In this document: piece after piece, positions 11,104-22,215 of the stretch | How positions within the stretch are numbered: the stretch's first letter is position 1 | Layout: the number at the start of each line of letters is the position of its first letter | Source: Heloderma charlesbogerti | Taxonomy: Eukaryota > Chordata > Lepidosauria > Squamata > Helodermatidae | DNA length: 64,000 bases | NCBI GenBank assembly: GCA_026122225.1 | Contig: JANEZZ010001491.1 | Span: forward strand, 620,001-684,000 | Direction of reading: 5' to 3' | Program-made: the position numbers and the translations under genes | The notes under the pieces: generated by a model | Seen by the model: the letters and a program-made list of their open reading frames with translations, nothing else | Database searches by the model: none | Told to the model about the DNA's origin: nothing

Positions 11104-12864
11104 GTGGGAAAAGCAGTACTAGGGTACAATCTTAAAAACGATAGAATGATCTCAGTACGAATCCAAGGCAAACCATTCAACATCACAGTAATTCAAGTCT
11201 ATGCCCCAACCACTGATGCCGAAGAAGCTGAGGTTGATCGGTTCTATGAAGACCTACAACACCTTCTAGAACTAACACCAAAAAAAGATGTCCTCTTCAT
11301 CATAGGGGATTGGAATGCTAAAGTAGGAAGTCAAGAAATCACCGGGATAACAGGCAAGCATGGCCTTGGTGTACAAAATGAAGCAGGACAAAAGCTAATA
11401 GAGTTTTGCCAAGAGAACACGCTGATCATAGGAAACACTCTTTTCCAACAGCACAAGAGGCGACTCTACACATGGACATCACCACATGGTCAATATCGAA
11501 ATCAGATTGATTATGTCCTTTGCAGCCAAAGATGGAGAAGCTCTATACAGTCAGTCAAAACAAGACCTGGAGCTGACTGTGGCTCAGATCATGAGCTGCT
11601 TGTTGCAAAATTTCGGCTTAAATTGAAGGACGTAGGGAAAACCACTAAACCATTCAGGTATGACCTCAATCATATCCCTGATGAATATACAGTGGAGGTG
11701 GGGAATAGATTTCAGGGATTAGACCTGATAGACAGAGTGCCTGAGGAATTATGGACGGAGGTCCGTAACATTGTTCAGGAGGCAGCAACTCAATCCATCC
11801 CAAAGAAAAAGAAATGCAAGAAAGCCAAGTGGCTGTCTGATGAGGCTTTACAAGTAGCTGAGGAAAGAAGGGAAGTGAAAAGCAAGGGAGAAAGGGGAAG
11901 ATATATCCAACTGAATGCAGAGTTCCAGAGAATAGCAAGGAGAGACAAGAAGGCCTTCTTAAATGAACAATGCAAAGAAATCAAGGAAAACAACAGAATG
12001 GGAAAGACTAGAGATCTCTTCAAGAAAATCGGAGATCTCAAGGGAACGTTTTGTGCAAAGACGGGCATGATAAAGGACAAAGAAGGCAGGGACCTAACAG
12101 AAGCAGATGAGATTAAGAAGAGGTGGAAAGAATACACAGAAGAACTATACAGGAAAGATCTGAATGTCCCTGATAGCCATGATAGTGCGGTCACTGAACT
12201 TGAGCCGGACATCCTAGAGAGTGAAGTCAAGTGGGCCTTAGGAAGCATTAGTAACAACAAAGCTAGCGGAGATGACAGTCTTCCAGCTGAGCTATTTAAA
12301 ATCCTAAAAGATGATGCTGTTAAAGTGCTGCACTCAATATGCCAACAAATTTGGAACACTCAACAGTGGCCGCAAGACTGGAAAAGGTCAGTTTACATTC
12401 CAATTCCAAAGAAGGGCAACGCCAAAGAGTGTTCAAACTACTGCACCATTGCGCTCATTTCACATGCCAGCAAGGTGATGCTCAAAATCCTACAAGCTAG
12501 GCTTCAGCAGTATGCGAACCGAGAACTACCGGAAGTACAAGCTGGGTTTAGAAGAGGCAGAGGAACTAGAGATCAAATCGCCAACATTCGCTGCATCATG
12601 GAGAAAGCAAGAGAATTCCAGAAAAACGTCTATTTCTGCTTCATTGACTACGCTAAAGCCTTTGATTGTGTGGATCACAACAAACTCTGGCAAATTCTTA
12701 AAGTGATGGGAGTACCAGACCACCTTACCTGTCTCCTGAGAAACCTGTACGAGGGTCAAGAAGCAACAGTAAGCAACAGTAAGAACCAGACATGGAACAA
12801 CCGATTGGTTCAAAATTGGGAAAGGAGTACGACAAGGCTGCATATTGTCACCCTGCTTATTTAA
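11104..12864 (+). pseudogene. BovB ORF, central segment (endonuclease, linker, first half of RT)
   Basis: A 586-codon open segment. The endonuclease continues with GDWNAKVG (residues 68-75), NQIDYVLC (133-140) and the catalytic SDH (161-163). A basic linker (SIPKKKKCKKAKW) follows at about 231-243. The reverse transcriptase begins around residue 425 with WKRSVYIPIPKKG, then AGFRRGRGTRDQI and motif A, FIDYAKAFD (513-521). Around 12760-12790 a small tandem duplication (GCAACAGTAA repeated) is followed by loss of frame, so residues after about 555 are not the native protein. The segment contains no internal stop. Confidence 0.9.
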
Positions 12865-13726
12865 CTTATATGCAGAGTACATCATGAGAAATGCCGGGTT
12901 GGATGAATCAGAGGTCGGAATTAAGATTGCTGGGAGAATTATCAACAACCTCCGATATGCAGATGATACCACCCTAATGGCAGAAAGCGAAGAGGATCTA
13001 AAGAGCCTCTTGTTGAGGGTGAAAGAGGAGAGTGCAAAAGCTGGTTTGAAACTCAACATTAAAAAAATGAAGATCATGGCATCTGGCCCCATCACTTCCT
13101 GGCATATAGAAGGGGAAGAAATGGAAGCAGTGACAGATTTTACTTTCTTGGGCTCCAAGATCACCGCAGACGGTGACTGTAGCCCTGAAATTAAAAGACG
13201 CTTTCTCCTTGGGAGGAAAGCTATGGCAAACCTAGACAGCATAGTAAGAAGCAGAGACATCACCTTGCCGACAAAGGTCCGTCTAATCAAAGCTATGGTT
13301 TTCCCAGTAGTAACGTATGGCTGTGAGAGCTGGACTATAAGGAAGGCTGAGCGCCGAAGAATTGATGCTTTCGAACTGTGGTGCTGGAGAAGACTCTTAC
13401 GAGTCCCCTGGACTACAAGGAGGTCAAATCAGTCAATCCTAAAGGAAATCAACCCTGAGTGCTCATTGGAAGGACAGATAATGAAGCTGAAGCTCCAATA
13501 TTTTGGCCACCTAATGCGAAGAGAAAACTCCCTGGAAAAGACCCTGATGGTGGGAAAGACTGAAGGCAAAAGGAGAAGGGGACGGCAGAGGATGAGATGG
13601 CTAGATAGCATCACGGATGCAATGAATATGAACTTGAGCATGCTCCGGGAGAGAGCGCAGGACAGGAAGGCCTGGCGTGCTATGGTCCATGGGGTCACGA
13701 AGAGTCGGACACGACTGAACGACTGA
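12845..13726 (+). pseudogene. BovB ORF, 3' segment (RT catalytic core and C-terminal domain)
   Basis: A 293-codon open segment in a different frame. It starts with the end of RT motif B (SPCLFNLYAEY) and contains the catalytic YADD box at residues 38-41. Thumb-like and C-terminal regions typical of BovB follow (YGCESWTIRKAERRRIDAFE, then FGHLMRRE and a KRRRGRQRMRWLD block). It ends with VTKSRTRLND just before the tail. The ATG at 12845 is an internal Met and not a biological start. Confidence 0.9.
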
Positions 13727-13740
13727 ACAACAACAACAAG

Positions 13741-14445
13741 GTACATAAAAGAACATTCCTGGCATGAGGTGAAATTAATCTAAATTATTTGTGTTTGACT
13801 ATTGGATAAAACAATTCATCTTCAAGTTACTGATTCAAAATTTTCAGGTTTCTTCATTTCAAATCCAAAACACTCACTAATCTGAATAGTGTTTGATACC
13901 AACAACAAGCATTTTTCGACATATGTAATGGAATGCAGACACCCAGTCTAGTCAAGCATTCACACTACATGTGTGGCTACTCTCTCTGGTCCAGGAACTG
14001 GACTGGCATGTGCAGAGCACATTCATATATTGTTTTTAATTCTGCCCATCAGTGATTTGGCAAGGGTAGCAGGGGTGGATCCTTTCCCCCTCCAATTCCT
14101 TTTCAAAGGTTAGTTCCCCCACCCCAATCCACCCACCCAAAAGGGCCTTATCCTTGCTGTTCCAGACCCGCTCCCTTGGGCAACTAAACATTGAAAACAA
14201 GCATTCATTTTATATCACAGTTTTAAAACGGTTGGGAGCTGCTTTGCAAATGTATGATGGGAAGTGGGATATAAATTAAAAAGAACAAATCAGTTCATAG
14301 ACATGAGCCCTTTTTGGCACCTATCCACCCACAGGACAAATGAGCTTTCAGTCGCGTATCCCTAACTGGGTAAGGGATTAGGCATGCAAATGGGAGCTAC
14401 TACAACACACCGTTCTTCACCAATCCAGTTGCAAGTCTGCATGTC
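13741..14445. other. Non-coding stretch, one LINE-like tail
   Basis: Unique sequence. About 14232-14288 has an L2/SINE-like tail (GGGAAGTGGGATATAAATTA followed by A-rich sequence). No gene seen. Confidence 0.45.
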
Positions 14446-14448
14446 TAA

Positions 14449-14538
14449 GGTCATGATCCTATATCCACTTACCTGGGCATAAGCTCCATTGAAGTCAATG
14501 GGGCTTACTTCTGAGTAGACATGTATAGGATTGGAGTG
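14449..14538. mobile_element. 90-bp Harbinger-like MITE, copy 1
   Basis: An imperfect palindrome with TCCTATATCCACTTACCTGG on the left and GTATAGGATTGGAGTG on the right. It is flanked by TAA on both sides (14446-14448 and 14539-14541), the 3-bp duplication expected for PIF/Harbinger-type transposition. It has exactly the same length and structure as the copy at 63688-63777. Confidence 0.75.
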
Positions 14539-14541
14539 TAA

Positions 14542-15340
14542 CACCATCAGAAAATCCATAGTGGCTCTGATCAACTGCTTGGGAGGGGTGGATTTAGGTC
14601 CCTTCTTACCTTTGCTACCACCAGGTGATGGTTGAAATTGTGGATTTTTTTTTTTGAAAGGCATGCAGGTCTAGCAGCTCCATGCAAGAACAATTAGACT
14701 GGTGCCACATCATGCAATATGCTCAAACTGCAGCATTTGTATCACATGTTATCAAATCCCACTTCCAAATACCGCTGTCCTAATTTGTCCCTTATTGGTA
14801 TTTAACGGTTTTTCTACTGAGCTGCGCATTGACCGGGAGTAGAATACTTCATAAATATATCTTGAACTATAGACTTTCTTTTTCATTTTGGCTGATACAT
14901 ATATATCTACATGTCAATGCACACATTCACACGCACGTGTGCGCACACACAAGCAAAACTTTGAAACTTGTCTGCACGATTAGGTCAGCAGTAGTATTCA
15001 ACATGGGCTGTGTATTCAATCAAATCTGACACCAGATGCATATATTTGTGTTGCAGGTGACTTTGGTGACCTGCTCCAAAGCAGGAATGCCAACATCATA
15101 TCTTTGAGAATTTTCTGTAGACCGCTGTTTTGTTTACTGGGACTATTAGAATCCTGTGTCATTCTGAATAGTAACAGGATGGCTTCTGAATGCTTCACTG
15201 ATCCAAACTTCAGCTTTGACTGGCTACGACCTCAGGCTTGTGCCCCTCTCCAGCTCTGTTGGCAAAAGGGCTTTTGAGGAGGATGGGATTCAAATATGGA
15301 TATAAAAGAATAAAACATGAGGAGTGACAAAGTTATTATT
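14542..15340. other. Non-coding stretch, no gene seen
   Basis: Unique sequence with a T-run at about 14644 and a short CA-rich tract near 14920-14955. No recognisable element or coding region. Confidence 0.45.
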
Positions 15341-15343
15341 TTA

Positions 15344-15462
15344 GGGCACCTTCCTATGCGTGTTTAGATAGGAAAAAAAGTCTACAACTCCCTGCATTCT
15401 GACTGGGGCATTCTGGAAGTTGTGAGACTTCCTTCTGTCTAAATGTTCATAGGATTGGGGCC
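15344..15462. mobile_element. Harbinger-like hairpin MITE (119 bp)
   Basis: The arms are complementary: CCTATGCGTGTTTAGAT and CTACAACTCCCTGCATTC on the left face GCATTCTGGAAGTTGTGAG and GTCTAAATGTTCATAGGA on the right. It is flanked by TTA on both sides (15341-15343 and 15463-15465). Same family as 38780-38907. Confidence 0.75.
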
Positions 15463-15465
15463 TTA

Positions 15466-16014
15466 TTTAATTTACAAGAGAATTATATCCAGCCATGCCA
15501 CTATGCGCTGCTCAAGACACCTTGGAGCAACGTTTTTCCCCCTAAGGCAGAGTGATAGGCCTGCACCCCCATGTGCAATGTATGTGTGCAGACATGCCCA
15601 TGCCCATGCACACACATCCGCACCCATTCTCATGCATGCACAAACACACCCACTCTTACACATACAGATTCACACACACACATGCAAGTGCACACACACT
15701 CACAAGCACACACACTTTCCCATGCACACACATGTGCACACATTTTGACACATACCCACTCTCTAGCACAGACACACACATCCTCTTCCCACTGCAGAAA
15801 TTTTGATGAGGATTGCTGAGGGAAAGGGAGAGTCTTTAACCTCACCCCATATGTTCAGTGGTCCTTATAGAAATCACTGTATCCCCACTTCTACTAGCAG
15901 TGAGGGGAAACAGTGATCTTGGTCTGGACCTCTGGGAAGAGGGAGAAGCTCCAACCATCCCCCACCTGCAGCAATCCTGATTAGGAGGGCTGGGTGGGGG
16001 AAAGAGACTTTAAC
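15466..16014. other. Non-coding stretch with CA-rich tract and diverged repeat
   Basis: An impure CA-rich tract spans about 15575-15790 and produces long spurious frames on both strands. From about 15800 a diverged unit with CTTTAACCT and AGCAGTGAGGGGAAACAG starts. A second version of it appears at about 15965-16230. Confidence 0.45.
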
Positions 16015-16120
16015 CTTATTTATTTATTTATTTATTTATTTACAATATTTGCATACTGCTCCATATCTAAACCAGATTTTGGAGCAGTGAACATAAAAGG
16101 TAAAATAGTAAAAGAATAAA
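16015..16120 (-). mobile_element. L2/SINE-type 3' tail with (TTTA)n
   Basis: TTTATTTATTTA followed by ATATTTGCATACTGCTCC reads, on the minus strand, as the normal end of a reptilian L2/SINE tail terminating in AAATA repeats. Confidence 0.5.
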
Positions 16121-16677
16121 AATATTAACCTTGCCTCCCCCCACCCTCAGTCCTGCTCGAGACTGCTGTTACCCCATTGTTATTAGCAGCAGGGGAACAG
16201 CAACAACCTTGATGACGATCACAGGGGGGAGGCGAGATTACTGTCTCTCCTCTGCCTTGGTATTTTGGTTAGGATTGCATTTGCTGCCACCCATCTGAAG
16301 GCTGATTAGCTGGGCAGCAGGGGAAAGTGGACAGGGTTCTGTGGGCTGCATAGAGAGGGGGCTGCATAGAGAGGGGGCTGCATGAGGGCTGCTTATGGCC
16401 TGTGGGCCAGGGGTGGCCCACATGTGTTGTAGAGAATAACAACCAAAATATAGAATTCATCAATTAAAAATTAAATTATTGTAAAGTACAGTGCATAAGA
16501 CACCGACAGCAGAAAACAAACCCAACCATGCCAACATAGTCTCCTGCCTGATATTAAAAAAAACACTATTCACAAAGTTACCACTTGCATGAATGGTGTC
16601 ATTTTTCATTTGGCCCTAAAATATCACTTTTCAGGATCTCACAAGCAAACTCCACTGAAATTGTTACTAAGGCTCAT
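16121..16677. other. Non-coding stretch with short tandem repeats
   Basis: It holds the second copy of the diverged unit begun at about 15800. It also holds a short tandem repeat at 16347-16388 (CTGCATAGAGAGGGGG repeated). The remainder is unique. Confidence 0.4.
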
Positions 16678-16835
16678 ATGTATATAAGAAGAGCCCTGCT
16701 GGATGAGATCAAAGGTCTATCTAGTCCAACATTCTGTTCCCACAGTGACCAACCAAATGCCCCAAATGGGAAGTCCACAAGCAGGACATGAATGAAATGG
16801 CACCGTCCTACTTCTGTTACCCAGCAACTGGTAAT
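16678..16835 (-). mobile_element. CR1/L3-like LINE 3' fragment
   Basis: Contains AAGAGCCCTGCTGGAT, CTAGTCCAACATTCTGTTC and CACAAGCAGGACATGA. These are the same blocks in the same order as in the longer minus-strand copy at 44475-44965. Confidence 0.8.
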
Positions 16836-16837
16836 GA

Positions 16838-17082
16838 GAGCTAGTGTTATGTAGTGGTTAGAGTGTTGGACTGGAACTTGGAAGATCCGGGTTCTAGTTA
16901 CCACTAGGCCATTGAGCTCACTGGGTGACTTTGGGCCAGTCACTGACTCTCAGCCTAGCCTACCTCACAGGGCTGATGTGGGGATAAAATGGAGAGGAGG
17001 AAGACCATGTAAGCTGCCTTGGGTTCCTTGCAAGAGGGAAAAAGGCAGATATAAATGTAATAATTACATAAATAAAAAATAC
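16838..17082 (+). mobile_element. MIR/CORE-type tRNA-derived SINE
   Basis: A tRNA-like head shows an A-box region (TAGTGGTTAGAGTGTTGG) and a B-box region (GGGTTCTAGTTACCA). A CORE-like body follows, with TGGGCCAGTCACTGACTCTC and CTACCTCACAGGGCTGATG. The tail is L2-like (GGCAGATATAAATG, then A-rich). The order matches MIR-family SINEs. It inserted next to, or into, the CR1/L3 fragment. Confidence 0.85.
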
Positions 17083-18981
17083 TTGGTATTCAAAGGTGTA
17101 ACAACTCTGATACTGGAGGTAACTCGCAATTTGGGCTGCATTCTAAACACAGACTGATAAAATTTTCACTATATATCTATATATGTGCTGAAAATCATTA
17201 GTTCATGTCTTTTTAGAAACTTTTGCTGGTGTCACTTAAATTAAAATAGACCATTATTTAATGGTGTCTTTAAAAAAACTTTTGTAGTAATTAGGATCAA
17301 TAAAACATGTGCCATATTAGATACACATTAAGTTAAAAGGAAAACATCAACTTTGCAATAATAGTTCAACATTTTATTTATTTATTTATTTCTATACTGC
17401 CCAATAGCCGACGCTGTCTGGACAAGTCACAAAAATTAAAACAAAACATGATGAATTCTGTGCAAAATATTTTCTAACATCTTCTGAATGCCTTTCTACT
17501 TCTGAAAATACAAAAAGTCTGTAAGGAAACCCTTGGCTGGCTTCTGAGAATACTTGTGTAAGTATTAAAAGCACATTCCCCAGACTTTAGAATCCCATGT
17601 TTAAAACTAATTATAATTTGTGATCCATGTTGCTGGCAGTTAAACGATCAGGAAGTTAACAGTTACACTGCATGTCACTCCTTGTAGCTGATCACAGCAA
17701 AGTGGTGAATCCATAACCACTAATTCTACTTTAAATGAAATCTTCCCAGCCAGCAAAAGACAGCTGAATTCCCTCTGCTGTTTGTTAAATTAAAACCTTT
17801 ATTGCGAAGTCAAATGGAAAACCCCATGATTAAGTTCCACACTCAAGATGCCTGATCTGTTATTCTGATGCCCTCCTACAAGAACATATTAAAGGAGAGT
17901 GTTAGAGATTGCAATTGGCTATGCAGGCTCCAAAATAAGAATTTTGCCTTATGAACACTACATTGCATGCACTGCATTCCCCCCACCCTGACACACACAC
18001 ACACAACACACAAACACACACACACACACCCCTCCAAATTGTGTTGATAGCAAGAGAAAATAATGTTGGCCTCATCTAAATATGTAGGATGGCAGAGAAG
18101 ATAAGGGCAAGGCACAAAGGCCAGCAGCATGAATTATGCATATCATATCAAATTCTTACCCCTGTATATATAGCTGCAGCAGGTTTTGAATGAAAAAAAA
18201 GAGAAAGAAATTAGGATGAAAGAGATATTGAGCAATTTTCTCCATAACTGGCTCTTACTCACCTTAAATGTAAAATTTTATTTAGCTTATTTCATAGGGA
18301 GACATCTTTATTAAAGTTGCACATTTACATGGGTCTCTTTGAAAGGATGTAATGCAAACAAGTCAGAAATAATTGAAGAAGAAACACCTTCTGACTGTTC
18401 TCTGAAGAGCTTAGCACAGAGGAGGATGGCAGGAAAGAATTACTTTATTATATTGATTTTCTTGGGGAAATCAAAGCAGGATAAGTCAAATAGACCAATT
18501 CTCTTTTGCAAAACTCAGTGGAAGCACTCAGAGCAGTGAATTTACATGTCAAAAACTGCTGGTAGTCAGCCAGCTTCACATGCAAACAAGGCCAGCTCAC
18601 ACATTATTACGCTAATAAAGCAGCTAATGCTGGAAGGCAGCCGTGGTTCATTTGCAAACTCTCTCTTTTTAAAAAATAGCTAACGAGTTCCATGTCTAAA
18701 TTTGGTTTAAAATATTTCCAGTGGCCTTTTCATTTTGGTGTAACAAAGAGCCTAATTAGGCATTATGGGGGGCATGAGACTGCTGCCGACCCATATCATC
18801 CCCCCCCCGCAACATACACACACACACGCACGCATGCACACGTCACAACAATAAGCTTAATAGAAGAAACAGATGATGTGGTATCATTGCATTTTGCACT
18901 TAACCCTGCAAGTGGCAGCCAAGGAATTGGGTGGGGGTGGGGAAACACTGGGAGGCATCACAAGGCCCAGGCATATGGAGA
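17083..18981. other. Non-coding stretch with microsatellites
   Basis: An L2-like tail on the minus strand lies at 17373-17425 (TTTATTTATTTATTTCTATACTGCCC). A CA-rich tract is at about 17992-18030 and a shorter one at 18815-18842. The 18230-18720 part is repeat-free and AT-rich and could hold conserved non-coding DNA. No coding sequence recognised. Confidence 0.4.
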
Positions 18982-19201
18982 CAGTGAAGGCTGGTGGCTC
19001 CGATTTCGGTGGAGCTGTGCATCTATTCTGGGTTTCAGGCAAAACCGGGAAGAACTCTAAAGGAGCTATCCAAGGTGCTGGACCCTATCCCCAAAGTAGG
19101 TTCAGCACTGTGGATACTTCCTTTAGAGTTCTGGCTGGTTCTGACTAAAACCCAGAATGGATGCACGGCCCCACCGAAATCAGAGCCACCAGCCTCCACT
19201 G
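18982..19201. mobile_element. Palindromic hAT-like element (GGCTGGTGGCTCC family), copy 1
   Basis: The left end CAGTGAAGGCTGGTGGCTCC faces the right end GAGCCACCAGCCTCCACTG. The interior is also mirrored: CTAAAGGAGCTATCCAAGG on the left, GGATACTTCCTTTAGAG on the right. The flanks TATGGAGA and CATTTAGA agree at only 5 of 8 positions, so the target duplication is weak here. Two further copies, at 37385-37594 and 62034-62205, support the boundaries. Confidence 0.8.
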
Positions 19202-19229
19202 CATTTAGACAAATTGGAGTAGGCAGGAA

Positions 19230-19604
19230 GTACGGTGCCCTTCTTTGCAGAGGACGGTCCTCTGTTTGAGGGTGTCTTCTAACTGAAGGGCTGCCCAGTC
19301 CAGGTCCAGTTTGAAGTCAAAGAACCCTCAGAGGGGGAGCCTGGAAGGGGCCTGGAAGCTGCCCAGCAAGAGTCGGCACCTGGGCAGCAGACTGAACAAC
19401 CAGGCACACAGGTCGCCCCGTCGCAGCCTTCCCCACTATGGGGGAAATGGTTTGAATTCCTGTTTAAATTATAGTAATTGCTTCCAAATTTGCATCTACA
19501 CATATAAATGAGGATATCCAAATTCTGTGCAGCCCTGTGTCCTCTTCTTTGGCGGTGCATGTTCTGTCTCTGTGTGTGTGTGCAGCACATAACTGGCCAC
19601 CCTA
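19230..19604 (+). mobile_element. DNA transposon family with GGCCACCCTA terminus, right part
   Basis: It contains CCTCTGTTTGAGGGTGTC, CAGTCCAGGTCCAGTTTGAAG and AAGAGTCGGCACCTGGGCAG, and ends AACTGGCCACCCTA. The same blocks occur at 52542-54001 and, reversed, at 55196-56249. The left terminus is missing. Confidence 0.6.
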
Positions 19605-20515
19605 GCAGAAAGGATTGAATACATGCCTCCTCCCTCCTGCCTGCCAGTTTCCTCCCCCGGCCCCCACACTCACCCTAAAGGCAAGCCAAACACAGTGTTC
19701 AAACCCCATCTCTTCTTTGTAATATGCCACTCTTTCCCTCTCCTGTAAACCATGTGAAGGCTACTAAATGATAACGCAGAAAGGCCCTGCCTCATCCTTA
19801 CATGACAAAAATGACCAGAACCATGAATAGACTATTTTGAGTCTCATTTTTCATTCACACCCACAGTCTTGTGCTATGCTAATACAAGAAATAATTACAT
19901 TGAGTAATAAAGTACCTTCATTAAAAAAAACTAATTTGTTAATTTGTAACAAGAACCATCCTCTGGCTTTTCGGGACATTGTGAAGTGCATTCAACATAA
20001 AATAATCACCTGTTATAGCCACCCACATAAGAATTGATCAATGGGCATGTGAAACACAGCCTTTTTTCTTGGAATGCTCATTCAAGAGAAACCCAATTGT
20101 CCTCCAGTCTTGTTTATAAACTTAAAGATGGTTCTGTTGCAGCAAGCTTCTACTAGGGCTGTTGTCCATTAAATAAATGTCAATTAACCATGTGAACTTT
20201 AGTCACTGGAGTGATTAGTTACTTGCTTAAATTTGTATATGAGAAAAAAATCCCAATTGTTCTAAAGGAAGAAGCATACTTTTGTTTTTAGGGAATGCGT
20301 GCATGCATTGTGGCAGGCATCATCTTAGAAGAGGCATTCCCTTCATCTGCAGTTTTTAAGGAATTAAAAATAATTTCAAAATGTGAAGATCTGGTGCCTA
20401 GTTAAATTGGGCTCTCTGTAGCCTATGGAATGCGCAACCCAGTTAAAGTGCTGATGCTCATTCAAGGAAGTACATGCATGTGTGAACTAGCTGTTCTAGG
20501 ATTCACTATGCACTG
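19605..20515. other. Non-coding stretch, no gene seen
   Basis: Unique AT-rich sequence without recognisable repeats or coding potential. Confidence 0.4.
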
Positions 20516-20519
20516 ATAT

Positions 20520-20573
<54 letters not shown>
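20516..20573. repeat. (AT)n microsatellite
   Basis: An almost pure run of AT dinucleotides about 55 bp long. Confidence 0.95.
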
Positions 20574-20577
<4 letters not shown>

Positions 20578-20590
20578 TTAATATGGGGTT

Positions 20591-20722
20591 AGAGCCAGAC
20601 TAAAATTAGTTGAACTTGGGGTCCTGTTGAAATCAGTAGGACTAGTCAGTCATGACTTATATACCTCATTGACTTAAATGGGAACTAAGTGAAACTAACT
20701 TAGTCTGGATCCAAACCACAGT
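20591..20722. mobile_element. Small palindromic MITE
   Basis: Left GAGCCAGACTAAAATTAGTT is the approximate inverse of right AACTAACTTAGTCTGGATCC. The middle has GAAATCAGTAGGACTAG facing GACTTAAATGGGAACT. No target duplication was resolved. Confidence 0.5.
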
Positions 20723-20727
20723 TAAGT

Positions 20728-20800
20728 GTGACCTTACCATATGAGTTACCACATGCGTTAACTTACCGTATGAGTTACCATATCTTACCATATGAGTTCA
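20728..20800. repeat. Short tandem repeat of a TTACCATATGAG-like unit
   Basis: TTACCATATGAG and variants (CTTACCGTATGAG, TTACCATATC, CTTACCATATGAG) recur four or more times in about 70 bp. Confidence 0.7.
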
Positions 20801-20954
20801 CTTTTTTGATACGGGTTTGCCATGGAAAGGCTTGGGTGGGTAGTATGGTGAATGTTGCTCCACCTCAAAACTAGTCACAAAACCCAGCCTTAATGGGAAT
20901 TATAATGACAGGTGTGGTGTCACATCCCATTTTAAAGTCAGGTATTAGCTTACC

Positions 20955-21173
20955 GGGTGAAATCCAATGTCGCAAGACATTGTTCCACTTGCACAGTGAG
21001 TTTTCCATCCTTCCTCCCCTCTGAAACCCTCTGTGCTCACTTCAAATCTGCCCCGGACAGTCCTCCAAACCTCCAGAGCAGATTGTGAGGGCTCACAGGG
21101 GGTTGCAGGGAGGGAGGAAATCACCCCTCTCCCTGTTCCACTGACAGAAGCAACTCTGTCGGCAGGCAGGGTT
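20955..21173. mobile_element. Imperfect palindromic MITE truncated by CR1
   Basis: CATCCTTCCTCCC and ACCCTCTGTGCTCAC face GAGGGCTCACAGGGGGTT and GGGAGGGAGGAAAT. It starts near GGGTGAAATCCAATG, and the CR1 fragment at 21174 abuts its right side. Confidence 0.45.
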
Positions 21174-21718
21174 CATAGAATCATAGAATAGTAGGCTTGG
21201 AAGGGGCTTATAGACCATCGAGTCCAACCCCCTGTTCAGTGCAGGCATCTAAGTCAAGGCATCCCTGACAGATGGCTGTCCAGCCTCGTCTTGAATGCCT
21301 CCAGTGTGGGAGAGCCCACTACCTCCCTAGGTAACTGGTTCCATTGTCATATTGCTCTAACAGTCAGGACGTTTTTCCTGATGCTCTGCCGGAATCTGGC
21401 TTCCTGTCACTTGAGCCCATGATTCCATGTCCTGAGCTCTGGGATGATCGAGAAGAGATCCTGGCCTTCCTGTCTGTGATAGCCTTTCAAATACTTGAAG
21501 AGCGCTATCCTATCTCCCCCCAGTCTTCTCTTCTCAAGGCTAAACATGCCCAGTTCTTTCAGTCTCTCCTCACAGGGCTTTGTTTCCAGTCCCTGATCAT
21601 CTTTGTTGCCCTCCTCCAAACTCTCTCCAGTTCATCTGCGTCCTCCTTAAAGTGTGGTGCCAGAACTGGACACAGTACTCCAGATGAGGCCTAACCAGTG
21701 CTGAGTAGAGGGGAACTA
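21174..21718 (-). mobile_element. CR1 LINE, 3' 0.55 kb
   Basis: Reverse-oriented CR1 starting with its terminal repeats (CATAGAATCATAGAATAG). It extends through the 3' UTR into the C-terminal coding part: on the minus strand it reads GLETKPCEERLKELGMFSLE, nearly identical to the end of the long CR1 ORF2 at 26236-26295. The coding part carries stops and frame changes. Confidence 0.93.
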
Positions 21719-21760
21719 GTTGTTGTTGTTGTTGTTGTTTTGTTGTTGTTGTTATTATTA
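21719..21760. repeat. (TTG)n / (TTA)n microsatellite
   Basis: TTG repeats pass into ATT/TTA repeats at the junction between the CR1 fragment and the following tail. Confidence 0.85.
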
Positions 21761-21900
21761 TATTTATTTATAGCCCGCCTTTTTCCCAGTACTAGGACAC
21801 AAGGTGGCTTACAAAAATTAAAACATATACAATTAAAACGTATGAAAATATACAAAAGTTAAAATATAAATTAAACAACAATATAATTAAAATTATATTA
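21761..21900 (-). mobile_element. SINE/L2-type tail
   Basis: TATTTATAGCCCGCCTTTTT and ACACAAGGTGGCTTACAAA are the reverse complement of the usual reptilian SINE/L2 tail. A-rich sequence follows. The head of the element is not recognisable. Confidence 0.5.
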
Positions 21901-22215
21901 AAACATTAAAACAGCATTTTAATTGCGTACCAATCAGTATATTTATTCTAAAGGTCCAAAAGGGAAATTATGATGCCGATACTTTTTCTTCAAAGGCACC
22001 TTTTTACTTTCAGATGAACTGATTACTGACAGAACAATCAAAACCCTGGAATAAATCAAGCTAAAAATTGTCAAACCAACAAGATGATGCATTTTTACAG
22101 CATTGTTCAGAAACAACCTAGGTTTTCTAATACACAAAAAATTAAGTCAAACTTTCCACACTTTGATTTATAGACCTCTGGGTTTTTTTTAATTCCTTAG
22201 CTTTTTACTACTGCT
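21901..22215. other. Non-coding stretch, nothing recognised
   Basis: AT-rich unique sequence without recognisable elements. Confidence 0.4.

Larger units (their letters stand above)
10521..13740 (+). mobile_element. BovB (RTE clade) LINE, nearly full length
   Basis: The element runs from a recognisable BovB 5' region (CATGGATCACTGCCTTG) through apurinic-endonuclease and reverse-transcriptase domains to the 3' end, and closes with a short AAC-repeat tail. The length of about 3.2 kb matches a full BovB. The element copies itself by target-primed reverse transcription. Its reading frame is broken near 11090 and near 12840, so this copy cannot make a complete protein. BovB is known from squamates and from ruminants; together with the other repeats here it points to a squamate. 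No clear target duplication was found. Confidence 0.92.

Noticed and set aside
12526..13290. A 254-codon minus-strand open frame
   Set aside because: It is the antisense shadow of the BovB reverse transcriptase segment.
15443..15845. Histidine/threonine-rich and cysteine/valine-rich frames
   Set aside because: They are translations of the impure CA tract on the two strands.
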